Below are positions 1 to 6,829 of a stretch of DNA of 11,418 nucleotides, piece by piece. Every line of letters starts with the position of its first letter. The first letter of the stretch is position 1. Under the pieces are notes generated by a model. The model saw nothing but the letters and a program-made list of their open reading frames with translations. It searched no databases and was not told where the DNA came from. Made by a program: the position numbers and the translations under genes. This stretch comes from Candidatus Uhrbacteria bacterium CG_4_9_14_3_um_filter_36_7 (GTDB lineage Bacteria; Patescibacteriota; Patescibacteriia; UBA9934; GWF2-40-263). The DNA is taken from the NCBI GenBank assembly GCA_002791255.1, contig PFWS01000029.1, forward strand, positions 1 to 11,418. The letters are read 5' to 3'.

Positions 1-2549
1 TCGGCTTGTTTATTAGCAAGAAAAGGAGTGGTAAATGTACAGAAAAAACGTTCAAATTCCTCTGAGTCAACTTGCGTTGCACTTAAAAGAAGACTTGTTG
101 ATGTCCAAGGTGTACACGTGGTTGAATAATTTGTTAAATCAAATAATGATCCATCTGAAGTACGGAATTTCATTTGAAGTCGTGTTTGTTCTTTTTCTCC
201 TCCTTCATCTTTCGCATAAAAAGACGCTACATACGAAAGGCCTTGTTGTAAGACAATAGATGATTGAATAGGGCTTGATAATTTTGTGATTCTAAAACTA
301 TTTTGTCCATCAAAACTATAATCTCCAGAATCATCAAAAATACTCGTATCTGAACCCTGAATAAACCAAAAATCTGGTAGACCATCACCATCTTCATCAT
401 CTTCAAAGCTTGGATTTCTAACAAGATTAAGTGAAAGATCCTGGTCAACTGCATATAGAGCCGTGCATCCGGCCGCGGTTTCATCACAGCTCTTAACATT
501 ATGTGTAAAGTATATTCTATCAAGATAGGCATCTTGCGATTCGTCTTCTTTAACCACAAGATATTCTTCATCTGTTGCAAGCCACTCATAGCTATCATCT
601 GTCTCATCTGAAGTATTTTTATTATCTAGTGTTTTTTGTGTTTTATACCAAAGACATCCAGCATTGGATTGAGAACACCCTTCAAAATTAACCGTATTTA
701 AAAGCCATGATGATTGAGTTCCAGAAGTCGTATCTTTAAAAGTAAGACAAGAAGCATAAGCTTCTGGACATTCATCACCATCAAAGCGCCAGATATTTTT
801 CTCGCGGGTACAGTAGCCAAAACCACCAGTACAATTTCCATTACCGTCCTCTGAAATACAACTTGGGGTATCTACACAAACTCCCCCACGCCCGGACGCA
901 AGTTGACTAGTTAAAATTTCTCCATTGGCATAAGCCTGACACTGTGTTTCTGGATAAGTTAAAACCCAATTTGGATCAATTAAATGACACCAAGGGTGAG
1001 ATGCGTCTAATTTTCCATCAGTATTACATTCGTGAAATCCTTCAACCGCTTCACGTAAAGTGATTGGATTACTTTGATTATTATAAGCAGAGGATGCTGC
1101 CAGCTCCCATCCAATTGGAATGATACGAGCCTTACGAAGTTTCACAAGATTCCCATAACAATATCCATACGTGTAACAAAATGGATCTTGGTTGCGTGTA
1201 AGATCATCTGGAGGATATAAAGCCCAATCGCCGTGCAAAAGACCTTCTGAAAGAGCTTCGCTTACAGTAAAGGCGGAACCTGCTTCTCCACGGGAGATGG
1301 CATTGGCAAAATTTGCATCAAGAACACAATTATTAAGCTGACGAATTGCCACATTACTTGGACAAACCGTAAATTCAGCCATAGCACTATAATTCGTAAC
1401 CGAAATAGGTGTAGCACTAACAAAACTAGCATAACGTTTTTCTGCTTCCTCACGACTCATGGTGCTTACGAGCTGACTATTAAAAATATCTGAATTATCA
1501 ATTGGATTTGGTTCAAAAAGACCAGTATAAACTCTAGTAAACATCTCGGACAAGAGTGTATTAAAAAAAACAGAAAGGGTACGCTTTAAAAGAGCGAACC
1601 CAAGTTCTGGATAATCAACTGCCACCTTAAAATTTGCCTCACGTTTAGCTTCTTTAGCTGCTTTTAATTCTTCATTAAATTGAGTTTGTAGTACAGAAGA
1701 TGGGGTTTTTACATTTCCTGTTACCACATCAACCACATCTTTAAACCCATCTTTTTGAAGCATTTCTTGAAACTGTCGTTGTTTTTTCTCAAGTGCTTTC
1801 CAATGAACATCAACATTTAATTTTACTCCAGCAGAAAGGGCATTTTGTCCAGGCCGAAGACCTTGCGAAACTTGCTTTAGAACAAAATCATTTGGGTTAA
1901 TTTCTTGCCAAGAACGTTCAAGAAAATTGTTCCAATTTTCGGTAATATCTCTCCAATCACAACTTGGTTTTGGTGGTTGAAAAACTCCTTTAATTCCAAG
2001 CTGAAAACCAAGCCGTAGAGCTGGGGATGATGGTGAACAAAGATTAAAATGTAAATCTGCTGTGGCTAAATTTTCAGATAATGCCCCAATTGCTTCCCCA
2101 GCCACATCTAAACCAAAACTTTGCCAAGATGTTTCAGTATCTTGAGTTTCGTATAAAGCAGACTGTCCTGTTCCTCCGGATGATAAATAAACCGCAGCCT
2201 TATAAGCGGCTGTATCAAGTACAAATTGAAAAACATCTAAAACTGTTGAAAGATAAACGACCTTCATTTGGGGAGATAAAATTTCTCGACCAACAGTTCC
2301 AAAAAATTCACGTAGTTGGGCAAACGATTCACATATAAATGATCCAAGCGCGCCGCTTGAGCTACTGCAAGCAGCAGCAGCAGCAGCAGCCCCCACCTCA
2401 GCAGCTGCTTGGGTGGGAGAAGAAGCATTTGGTTCTTCTGCATAGACAAACAAGGGTCTAGCAAAAAAAGATAAAAAAACAAAAACAAATAAACCTAAAG
2501 CTATGCTAAGTTTATAAAGAAAAAAACCACTTCCATGCTGCTTAACCAT
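1..2549 (-). CDS. Large secreted Cys-rich protein with CBM4/9-like module, partial (C-terminus beyond window)
   Basis: One reading frame stays open from the ATG at 2549-2547 to the left edge: 849 codons with no stop. Residues 1-37 form a signal peptide or anchor (Lys at 3 and 13, hydrophobic 14-30, possible cleavage after VYA at 35-37). An Ala/Ser low-complexity stretch follows, with seven consecutive Ala at about 54-60. Residues 75-450 are unrecognised and partly helical. Residues about 455-695 hold roughly 15 cysteines in short C-rich loops, which suggests disulfides outside the cell. From about 705 the start NLVRNPSFE (708-716) and W/G/F spacing resemble a CBM4/9 galactose-binding-like domain. 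That domain contains a DxDxDGxxD calcium loop at 718-726. Its start lies 10 bp after the stop of the Ca-loop membrane protein, so co-transcription is likely. A surface adhesin or glycan-binding role is inference; the catalytic class, if any, is unknown. Confidence 0.85.
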   Translation of the reverse strand, partial: MVKQHGSGFFLYKLSIALGLFVFVFLSFFARPLFVYAEEPNASSPTQAAAEVGAAAAAAACSSSSGALGSFICESFAQLREFFGTVGREILSPQMKVVYLSTVLDVFQFVLDTAAYKAAVYLSSGGTGQSALYETQDTETSWQSFGLDVAGEAIGALSENLATADLHFNLCSPSSPALRLGFQLGIKGVFQPPKPSCDWRDITENWNNFLERSWQEINPNDFVLKQVSQGLRPGQNALSAGVKLNVDVHWKALEKKQRQFQEMLQKDGFKDVVDVVTGNVKTPSSVLQTQFNEELKAAKEAKREANFKVAVDYPELGFALLKRTLSVFFNTLLSEMFTRVYTGLFEPNPIDNSDIFNSQLVSTMSREEAEKRYASFVSATPISVTNYSAMAEFTVCPSNVAIRQLNNCVLDANFANAISRGEAGSAFTVSEALSEGLLHGDWALYPPDDLTRNQDPFCYTYGYCYGNLVKLRKARIIPIGWELAASSAYNNQSNPITLREAVEGFHECNTDGKLDASHPWCHLIDPNWVLTYPETQCQAYANGEILTSQLASGRGGVCVDTPSCISEDGNGNCTGGFGYCTREKNIWRFDGDECPEAYASCLTFKDTTSGTQSSWLLNTVNFEGCSQSNAGCLWYKTQKTLDNKNTSDETDDSYEWLATDEEYLVVKEDESQDAYLDRIYFTHNVKSCDETAAGCTALYAVDQDLSLNLVRNPSFEDDEDGDGLPDFWFIQGSDTSIFDDSGDYSFDGQNSFRITKLSSPIQSSIVLQQGLSYVASFYAKDEGGEKEQTRLQMKFRTSDGSLFDLTNYSTTCTPWTSTSLLLSATQVDSEEFERFFCTFTTPFLANKQA
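2370..2390 (-). repeat. Trinucleotide run (AGC)7 encoding poly-Ala
   Basis: Seven uninterrupted AGC units on the plus strand are read as seven GCT alanine codons in the secreted protein, just after its signal peptide. Using one codon throughout, rather than mixed Ala codons, points to replication slippage. Length changes would add or remove alanines without shifting the frame. Confidence 0.9.
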
Positions 2550-2559
2550 ATGAACAAAA

Positions 2560-3297
2560 TTAGGAACCTTCTGATTCCTTTGATTCAATCAAAAGACTAT
2601 CAAGTGTACCTTGTTGCTGCGCCTCAACAACTGCTTGAGCAAATAATGTTTGCAAGGTTGTATCATCAATTTGATCTAATGTTTCCTGTGGAATACCTTG
2701 TTTTAATAAAAGAGCTCTAATCTCTTCTGGATCAAGTGAGGCAAGAAATTCATTAACTTCTTCAATCGAAGAAAAACCAACCATATCATCATCGGTCGTA
2801 TCAGCTAAAATATCTTCTGAAAACCCAGAGACATTTTCTGAAAATAAATCCATTCCTTCATCAGTAAATGGCAAAAGATCATCTTCTAAAGAAGTAACTT
2901 GTGATAAGTCCGATGTGCTTGCACCTGTACACTCTTTGTCCACTGGACAGTTTGGATCATTTCCTGAATCAATTTCCGTTTTATCATCATACCCATCAGA
3001 ATCAGAATCAGAAAGATATGGGCTTGTTTTATAAATCGAAAGTTCTTCATAATCATTTAAACCATCTTTATCAGTATCTTGCTGCATTTGCTGTTCACGT
3101 TGTTTTTGTGCTTCTTCAGAAGACAAAAGAAATGTTTCTTGAGAGGAATTTGCAATTGACAAACGCTGTAAATCAAATGGACGACTAACATGAGCTCCAA
3201 AAGTACGCAGTCCAAAAACTAGTGTTCCAATAGCAATAACAAAAAAAAGACCTAAAGCAAATTTTTGTTCCCGATTAAATGAAGAAGATTCTTGCAT
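2560..3297 (-). CDS. Membrane-anchored protein with thrombospondin type 3-like Ca-binding loops
   Basis: A 245-residue protein. The N-terminus is short and polar, and one hydrophobic helix spans about 13-30, so the rest is expected outside the membrane. Residues 53-73 are Glu/Gln-rich and probably helical. Two acidic loops follow that fit DxDxDGxxD: D74, D76, D78, G79, D82 and D97, D99, D101, G102, D105. A CPVDKEC pair (C117, C123) comes after them. This is the thrombospondin type 3 pattern, known to bind calcium and give stiff extracellular stalks. The C-terminal half (about 125-245) is very acidic, with predicted helices and a Gln-rich end, and is unrecognised. An SD-like AGGGGA lies 8 nt before the ATG. 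The large secreted gene follows after 10 bp, so a two-gene surface unit is inferred. The exact role is unknown. Confidence 0.85.
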   Translation of the reverse strand: MQESSSFNREQKFALGLFFVIAIGTLVFGLRTFGAHVSRPFDLQRLSIANSSQETFLLSSEEAQKQREQQMQQDTDKDGLNDYEELSIYKTSPYLSDSDSDGYDDKTEIDSGNDPNCPVDKECTGASTSDLSQVTSLEDDLLPFTDEGMDLFSENVSGFSEDILADTTDDDMVGFSSIEEVNEFLASLDPEEIRALLLKQGIPQETLDQIDDTTLQTLFAQAVVEAQQQGTLDSLLIESKESEGS

Positions 3298-3305
3298 AGA
3301 AAGGA

Positions 3306-3311
3306 TCCCCT
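3306..3311 (-). promoter_or_regulatory. Shine-Dalgarno-like AGGGGA of the Ca-loop protein gene
   Basis: Read on the minus strand, AGGGGA ends 8 nt before the ATG at 3297. It is the only convincing Shine-Dalgarno match in front of any start in the window. Confidence 0.55.
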
Positions 3312-3340
3312 ATTATAGCAAAGAAGTAAGACTGATCCAA
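3312..3340 (-). promoter_or_regulatory. Possible promoter overlapping the end of rsmA
   Basis: On the minus strand TTGGAT (3340-3335) is followed after 17 bp by a perfect TATAAT (3317-3312), which overlaps the rsmA stop codon. The -35 box matches only three of six consensus bases. Transcription would start near 3305, giving a leader of about 8 nt that excludes the SD-like sequence. The two signals are therefore alternatives, or the TATAAT is chance in AT-rich DNA. Confidence 0.3.
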
Positions 3341-4074
3341 TCAGAAACGCACAGATTTTCTGCACGAATAGAAGGAGACCATCCTTGTTTTATAAAAAGT
3401 TCTTTTATATCATCGGCTCTTGCAATGGAAGAAGAAGCTAAATTTTTTTGAAGTTGTCTTCGTTTGGAAGAAAATCCAATTTTTGCTAAATGAATAACAT
3501 CCTCAGGATTTGTAACCAATGGATCAATCTGTAAAGCAATAACAGACGAATCAACTTGTGGTTGTGGATAAAAAGCAGAAGCTGGAACATTTATGATTCG
3601 CTTACAACGAGCATAAAGCTGACCAACAACTGATAAAAGACTCATTGCTGGTGGCTGTGCTAATAAACGATCAGCAACTTCTTTTTGAACCATAAGAACC
3701 ATGCAGGTTGGTGGGTGTTGATTTCTTAAAAAATGAAATAAAATTTTTGAGGTAATATGATATGGAACATTTGCTATAACTTTATATGGCTCATCTGGAG
3801 GTTCTATTTGTAAAATATCTCCCTCAATAATCTTAATACCTCTTGGAAAATCTTTTTGTAACTGATTGACTAAATCATGATCAATTTCAACAGCCAATAT
3901 CTGTGCTTTCTTTTTAACGAGAGCTTGTGTAAGTATTCCTCTACCTGGACCAATTTCAAGAATAAATTCATTAGGTTGAATCTGGGCAGCTTCAATAATT
4001 TTCGAAATAACATTCTTATCTTGAAGAAAATGTTGGCTCCATGTTTTGCGTGGATGTATATGACTCACAAACAA
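3313..4074 (-). CDS. rsmA: 16S rRNA (adenine1518/1519-N6)-dimethyltransferase RsmA (KsgA)
   Basis: Uses S-adenosylmethionine to dimethylate the two adjacent adenines in the 3'-terminal hairpin of 16S rRNA during late 30S assembly. Family signatures are clear over 253 residues. The N-terminal TWSQHFLQD (11-19) is followed by SAM motif I EIGPGRG (40-46), acidic E63 for the ribose, and GD at 84-85. The catalytic NVPYHIT (102-108) replaces the usual NLPYNIS. Next come FYPQPQVDSS (168-177), FSSKRRQLQKNL (201-212) and RAENL (237-241). Length is near the family norm. There is no in-frame ATG: the start is TTG at 4074, or possibly GTG at 4068, with an in-frame TGA at 4080-4078 setting the limit. It follows tsaC by 21 bp in the same direction. 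Confidence 0.95.
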   Translation of the reverse strand: MFVSHIHPRKTWSQHFLQDKNVISKIIEAAQIQPNEFILEIGPGRGILTQALVKKKAQILAVEIDHDLVNQLQKDFPRGIKIIEGDILQIEPPDEPYKVIANVPYHITSKILFHFLRNQHPPTCMVLMVQKEVADRLLAQPPAMSLLSVVGQLYARCKRIINVPASAFYPQPQVDSSVIALQIDPLVTNPEDVIHLAKIGFSSKRRQLQKNLASSSIARADDIKELFIKQGWSPSIRAENLCVSDWISLTSLL

Positions 4075-4095
4075 TAATCAAAAAAATTAAAATTA

Positions 4096-4722
4096 CTAAA
4101 CAAATCTTGATTGATTTTTCTCAATAAATATATTTCCTTGTCGTAAAACTTTAATTTTTTCATTTTCCTGTGTAATTATAGTGGAAGGCTTTCGTCGCAC
4201 AAGTACTCCCCCATCCAAAAAAAAATCAGGTAAAATTTTAAATGGTCTAAATTGTCTCAAAGTAGATTGAATACTATATGTATTTGACTGACCTTGTCTA
4301 TTCGCAGAAGTAGACACAATTGGTCTTCCAAGCCCAGAGCTTAGAGCTCGCGCAATTGGATGAGATGAAACACGCATGGCAATGGTTCTATTTTTTTGAA
4401 CAACTTCTTTGGCAAGCAGATGATTTTTTAAAACCGTTTTATTTATAGGTGAAACAATTGTAAGGGGCCCTGGCCAATATATACGCGCTATTTTTCTAAG
4501 AGATAAACTTAAATCCATATATTTTTCAGCCATCCGAAAACTTGAGGCAATAAGTGGAAAAGTTTGTAATGTATCTCGATTTTTTAAAAGAAAAATACGT
4601 TTTACAGCTTTTGAATTTGAGGCATCAGCCGCAAGACCATAACATGTTTCTGTAGGAAAAAGTACTATTCCACCTGATTTAAGCACACAAATAGCTTGTT
4701 TTATTTGTTTACTAGAAATCAT
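4096..4722 (-). CDS. tsaC: Threonylcarbamoyl-AMP synthase, Sua5/YciO/YrdC family
   Basis: Makes threonylcarbamoyl-adenylate from threonine, bicarbonate and ATP. This is the first step of the t6A37 modification in ANN-decoding tRNAs; TsaD, TsaB and TsaE complete it and are not in this window. Visible YrdC motifs in 208 residues: SGGIVLFPTETCYGLAAD (16-33), KNR (47-49), WPGPLTIV (83-90), RTIAMRVSSHPIA (112-124), STSANRQG (137-144) and a late PSTI (179-182). The usual KxRP is KNRD, so the proline is lost and the next few residues differ from well-known members. It is the short single-domain form, without the C-terminal Sua5 domain. The stop is TAG. The epimerase stop lies 4 bp upstream, which supports co-transcription with close coupling. 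Confidence 0.92.
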   Translation of the reverse strand: MISSKQIKQAICVLKSGGIVLFPTETCYGLAADASNSKAVKRIFLLKNRDTLQTFPLIASSFRMAEKYMDLSLSLRKIARIYWPGPLTIVSPINKTVLKNHLLAKEVVQKNRTIAMRVSSHPIARALSSGLGRPIVSTSANRQGQSNTYSIQSTLRQFRPFKILPDFFLDGGVLVRRKPSTIITQENEKIKVLRQGNIFIEKNQSRFV

Positions 4723-4726
4723 AAAC

Positions 4727-5650
4727 TCATATTTTTTCTTTGAAACCCTGCAATGTAAGAGACAAACCTTGATCTAATGAAACTAATGGTTTCCACCCAA
4801 GTTCTTTTAGTGCTTTACGTGGGCAAAGGGCTGATCGGGATAACTCACCTTTAACAAACGGACTATATTGAACCGTTAGTTTAAGTTGAGAAATATCAGT
4901 AAGTCTTTTTAAAAGTTCTTTTAAAGATACTTCTTTTCCGGTTCCAATATGAAAAATTCCTTGAGAAGGAGAAGAAAGGGCTGCTATATTTGCCTGTACA
5001 ACATCACGAACATAAATAAAATCTCTTGTTTGCATCCCATCTCCAAAAACTGTCAGAGGTTTATTTTCAAGTAACCGACGCACAAAAATACTCACCACTC
5101 CTGCTTCACCTTTATGACTTTGACGTGGTCCGTACACATTTGCGTAACGTAAAATAACTAATTTGGTTGATGATTCTGAAAGAATTGTTTGAAGATATTG
5201 TTCACAAGCAGCCTTGGCAATACCATAGGGTGAGATTGGATTAATGGGCACAGATTCTTTATAAGGCAAAAACTTGGTATTTGAAAACATGGCTCCACCC
5301 GTGGAAGAAAAAATAATTTTTTTTACCCCTAGCTCTTTGGCTTTTAAAGCAAGTTTAATTGAGCCAAAAATATTAATTTTGGCATCACAGACAGGATCTT
5401 CAAGCGATAGACGAACATTTGTTTGAGCTGCTAAATGAAAAATTGCTTCTGGGTGTACTTTTTCAAGCCAACTAAAAAATTTTGGATTAAGAATAGAAAC
5501 ACGAAAAAAATGAGCTTTTGGATGAACAAATGCTTTTGTTCCAAATGAAAGATCATCTGCAACATATACATCGTATTTTTTTTCAATAAGGGCATCAACA
5601 AGATGTGACCCAATAAACCCAGCCCCACCAGTAACAACTATTTTTTTCAT
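4727..5650 (-). CDS. NAD-dependent epimerase/dehydratase (GalE-like extended SDR)
   Basis: A 307-residue extended short-chain dehydrogenase/reductase acting on a nucleotide sugar. The N-terminal Rossmann motif is TGGAGFIGSH (7-16), with an acidic NAD-ribose ligand around D32-D33. HLAAQ (72-76), the SST active-site segment (115-117) and the catalytic pair Y142/K146 in YGIAK are all present. RYANVYGPRQ (168-177) and GDGMQTRDFIYVRDV (203-217) are typical of UDP-glucose 4-epimerases and related UDP-sugar or dTDP-sugar enzymes. The C-terminal GWKP (285-288) is also typical. The substrate cannot be fixed from sequence: UDP-glucose/galactose or their N-acetyl forms are most likely, feeding surface glycan. 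It ends in TGA. It starts 7 bp after prfB ends and stops 4 bp before tsaC, so it sits inside a translation-gene cluster. Confidence 0.9.
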   Translation of the reverse strand: MKKIVVTGGAGFIGSHLVDALIEKKYDVYVADDLSFGTKAFVHPKAHFFRVSILNPKFFSWLEKVHPEAIFHLAAQTNVRLSLEDPVCDAKINIFGSIKLALKAKELGVKKIIFSSTGGAMFSNTKFLPYKESVPINPISPYGIAKAACEQYLQTILSESSTKLVILRYANVYGPRQSHKGEAGVVSIFVRRLLENKPLTVFGDGMQTRDFIYVRDVVQANIAALSSPSQGIFHIGTGKEVSLKELLKRLTDISQLKLTVQYSPFVKGELSRSALCPRKALKELGWKPLVSLDQGLSLTLQGFKEKI

Positions 5651-5657
5651 ATCTGAT

Positions 5658-6789
5658 TTATGAATTTATTTCTTGATTTTCTTTTGCTAGACGTTCAGAT
5701 TGATTTAGTTCAAGTCGTAAATAAGCTTCCATAAACCGCTCAAGATCACCGTCTAATACAGAGGATGTGTCTGAACTTTCATAATCTGTTCGGTGATCTT
5801 TTACCATTTGATAGGGTTGAAGCACATAGCTACGAATTTGGTTTCCCCAAGCCGCACTTTTAAATTCTCCGCGTAATTTTTGTTTCTCTTGCTCATCGTG
5901 TGTCTGTTGTAATTGATGCAAGCGAGAAACTAAAATCTTCATAGCAGTTTCACGATTTTGTTGTTGACTACGTTCATTTTGACAAACAACAGTAATCCCT
6001 GTTGGCTCATGGACGATCCGAACGGCCGAAGAAGTTTTATTTACACTTTGACCACCAGCTCCCCCACTTCTAAAAGTGTCGATTCGTAAATCATGAGGAT
6101 TAATTTGGATTTCATCGGTTTGTTCTAGTTCTGGCAACACCTCAATCAAAGCAAAAGAAGTATGCCTAGCTTTATCTGCGTCAAAAGGAGAAATCCGCAC
6201 TAGACGATGAACACCTGCTTCACTACGCAGATAACCATAGGCATAATATCCTTGCACACGCAAAGTTACTGATTTTATTCCCACCTCTTGTCCTTCTGAT
6301 TGCCAAAGGATGGTCGTTTGCCAACCTTGTTTTTCACAAAAACGTAAAATCATTCGCAAAAGCATTTGAGCCCAATCTTGAGCTTCTGTTCCGCCAGATC
6401 CTGCATGAATCGAAATAATAGCATTCCTTTGATCATGGGTTCCTGAAAAAAGCATAGCAAATTCCATTTTCGAAAATCTCTCTAATAAATCAAACATTTT
6501 CTGCTTAATTTCATTTGCCAGAGCATCTTCTTCATTGGTTACATAAGCTAATTCTTCCAGTTCTTTTACTTCTTTTTTAAGAAGCTCCCATTGGTTTACT
6601 TCTTGTTTAAAATCAGCAACTTGCTTAGAAACTTTTTTTGCTTGTTCTTGATCTTGCCAAAAATCTTTATCACTCATCTGTGCCTCAAGCGCTTTTATTT
6701 CGACCTTCATTGTATCAAGGTCAAAGATTCCCCCAAGCAACTAAAATACGTGCCTGGAGGTCTTGAATGGTATTAATAATCTCTTTCAT
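5658..6789 (-). CDS. prfB: Peptide chain release factor 2, expressed by programmed +1 frameshift
   Basis: RF2 reads UAA and UGA stops in the ribosomal A site and triggers peptidyl-tRNA hydrolysis. The real start is the ATG at 6789: 22 codons (MKEIINTIQDLQ...GNL) run to an in-frame TGA at 6723-6721. Shifting +1 after CTT gives GAC at 6722 and an open frame to the TAA at 5660-5658. The joined product is 376 residues, near the usual RF2 length of about 365. The SPF anticodon tripeptide (residues 200-202) is the RF2 discriminator, and the catalytic GGQ is at 245-247 in RSGGAGGQSVNK. The N-terminal part is a helical, coiled-coil-like domain, as in the family. Segments are 6789-6724 and 6722-5658. 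The gap to the preceding lipoprotein gene is 40 bp. Starting at 6740 would miss the N-terminus. Confidence 0.96.
6720..6735 (-). promoter_or_regulatory. prfB programmed +1 frameshift site
   Basis: On the minus strand the site reads TGG GGG AAT CTT TGA C. An internal SD-like G5 tract (6734-6730) lies 3 nt before the slippery CTT, which is followed by the UGA stop and a C. E. coli prfB has AGG GGG TAT CTT TGA C with the same spacing. In that system low RF2 slows termination at the UGA, tRNA-Leu slips +1, and full-length RF2 is made. The same autoregulation is inferred here from the sequence match. Confidence 0.95.
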
Positions 6790-6829
6790 AAAAAATAAAT
6801 AAGGCTTGAGCAACAATATTCTTTTATAT

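Noticed and set aside
227..607. Minus-strand 126-residue frame at the left end
   Set aside because: It lies in another frame inside the continuous large secreted-protein frame, which has signal peptide, Cys-rich region and CBM-like motif.
5658..6789. prfB as a pseudogene broken by an in-frame TGA
   Set aside because: The TGA is in the canonical CTT TGA C context with an SD-like G tract at the right distance, and both SPF and GGQ motifs are intact.
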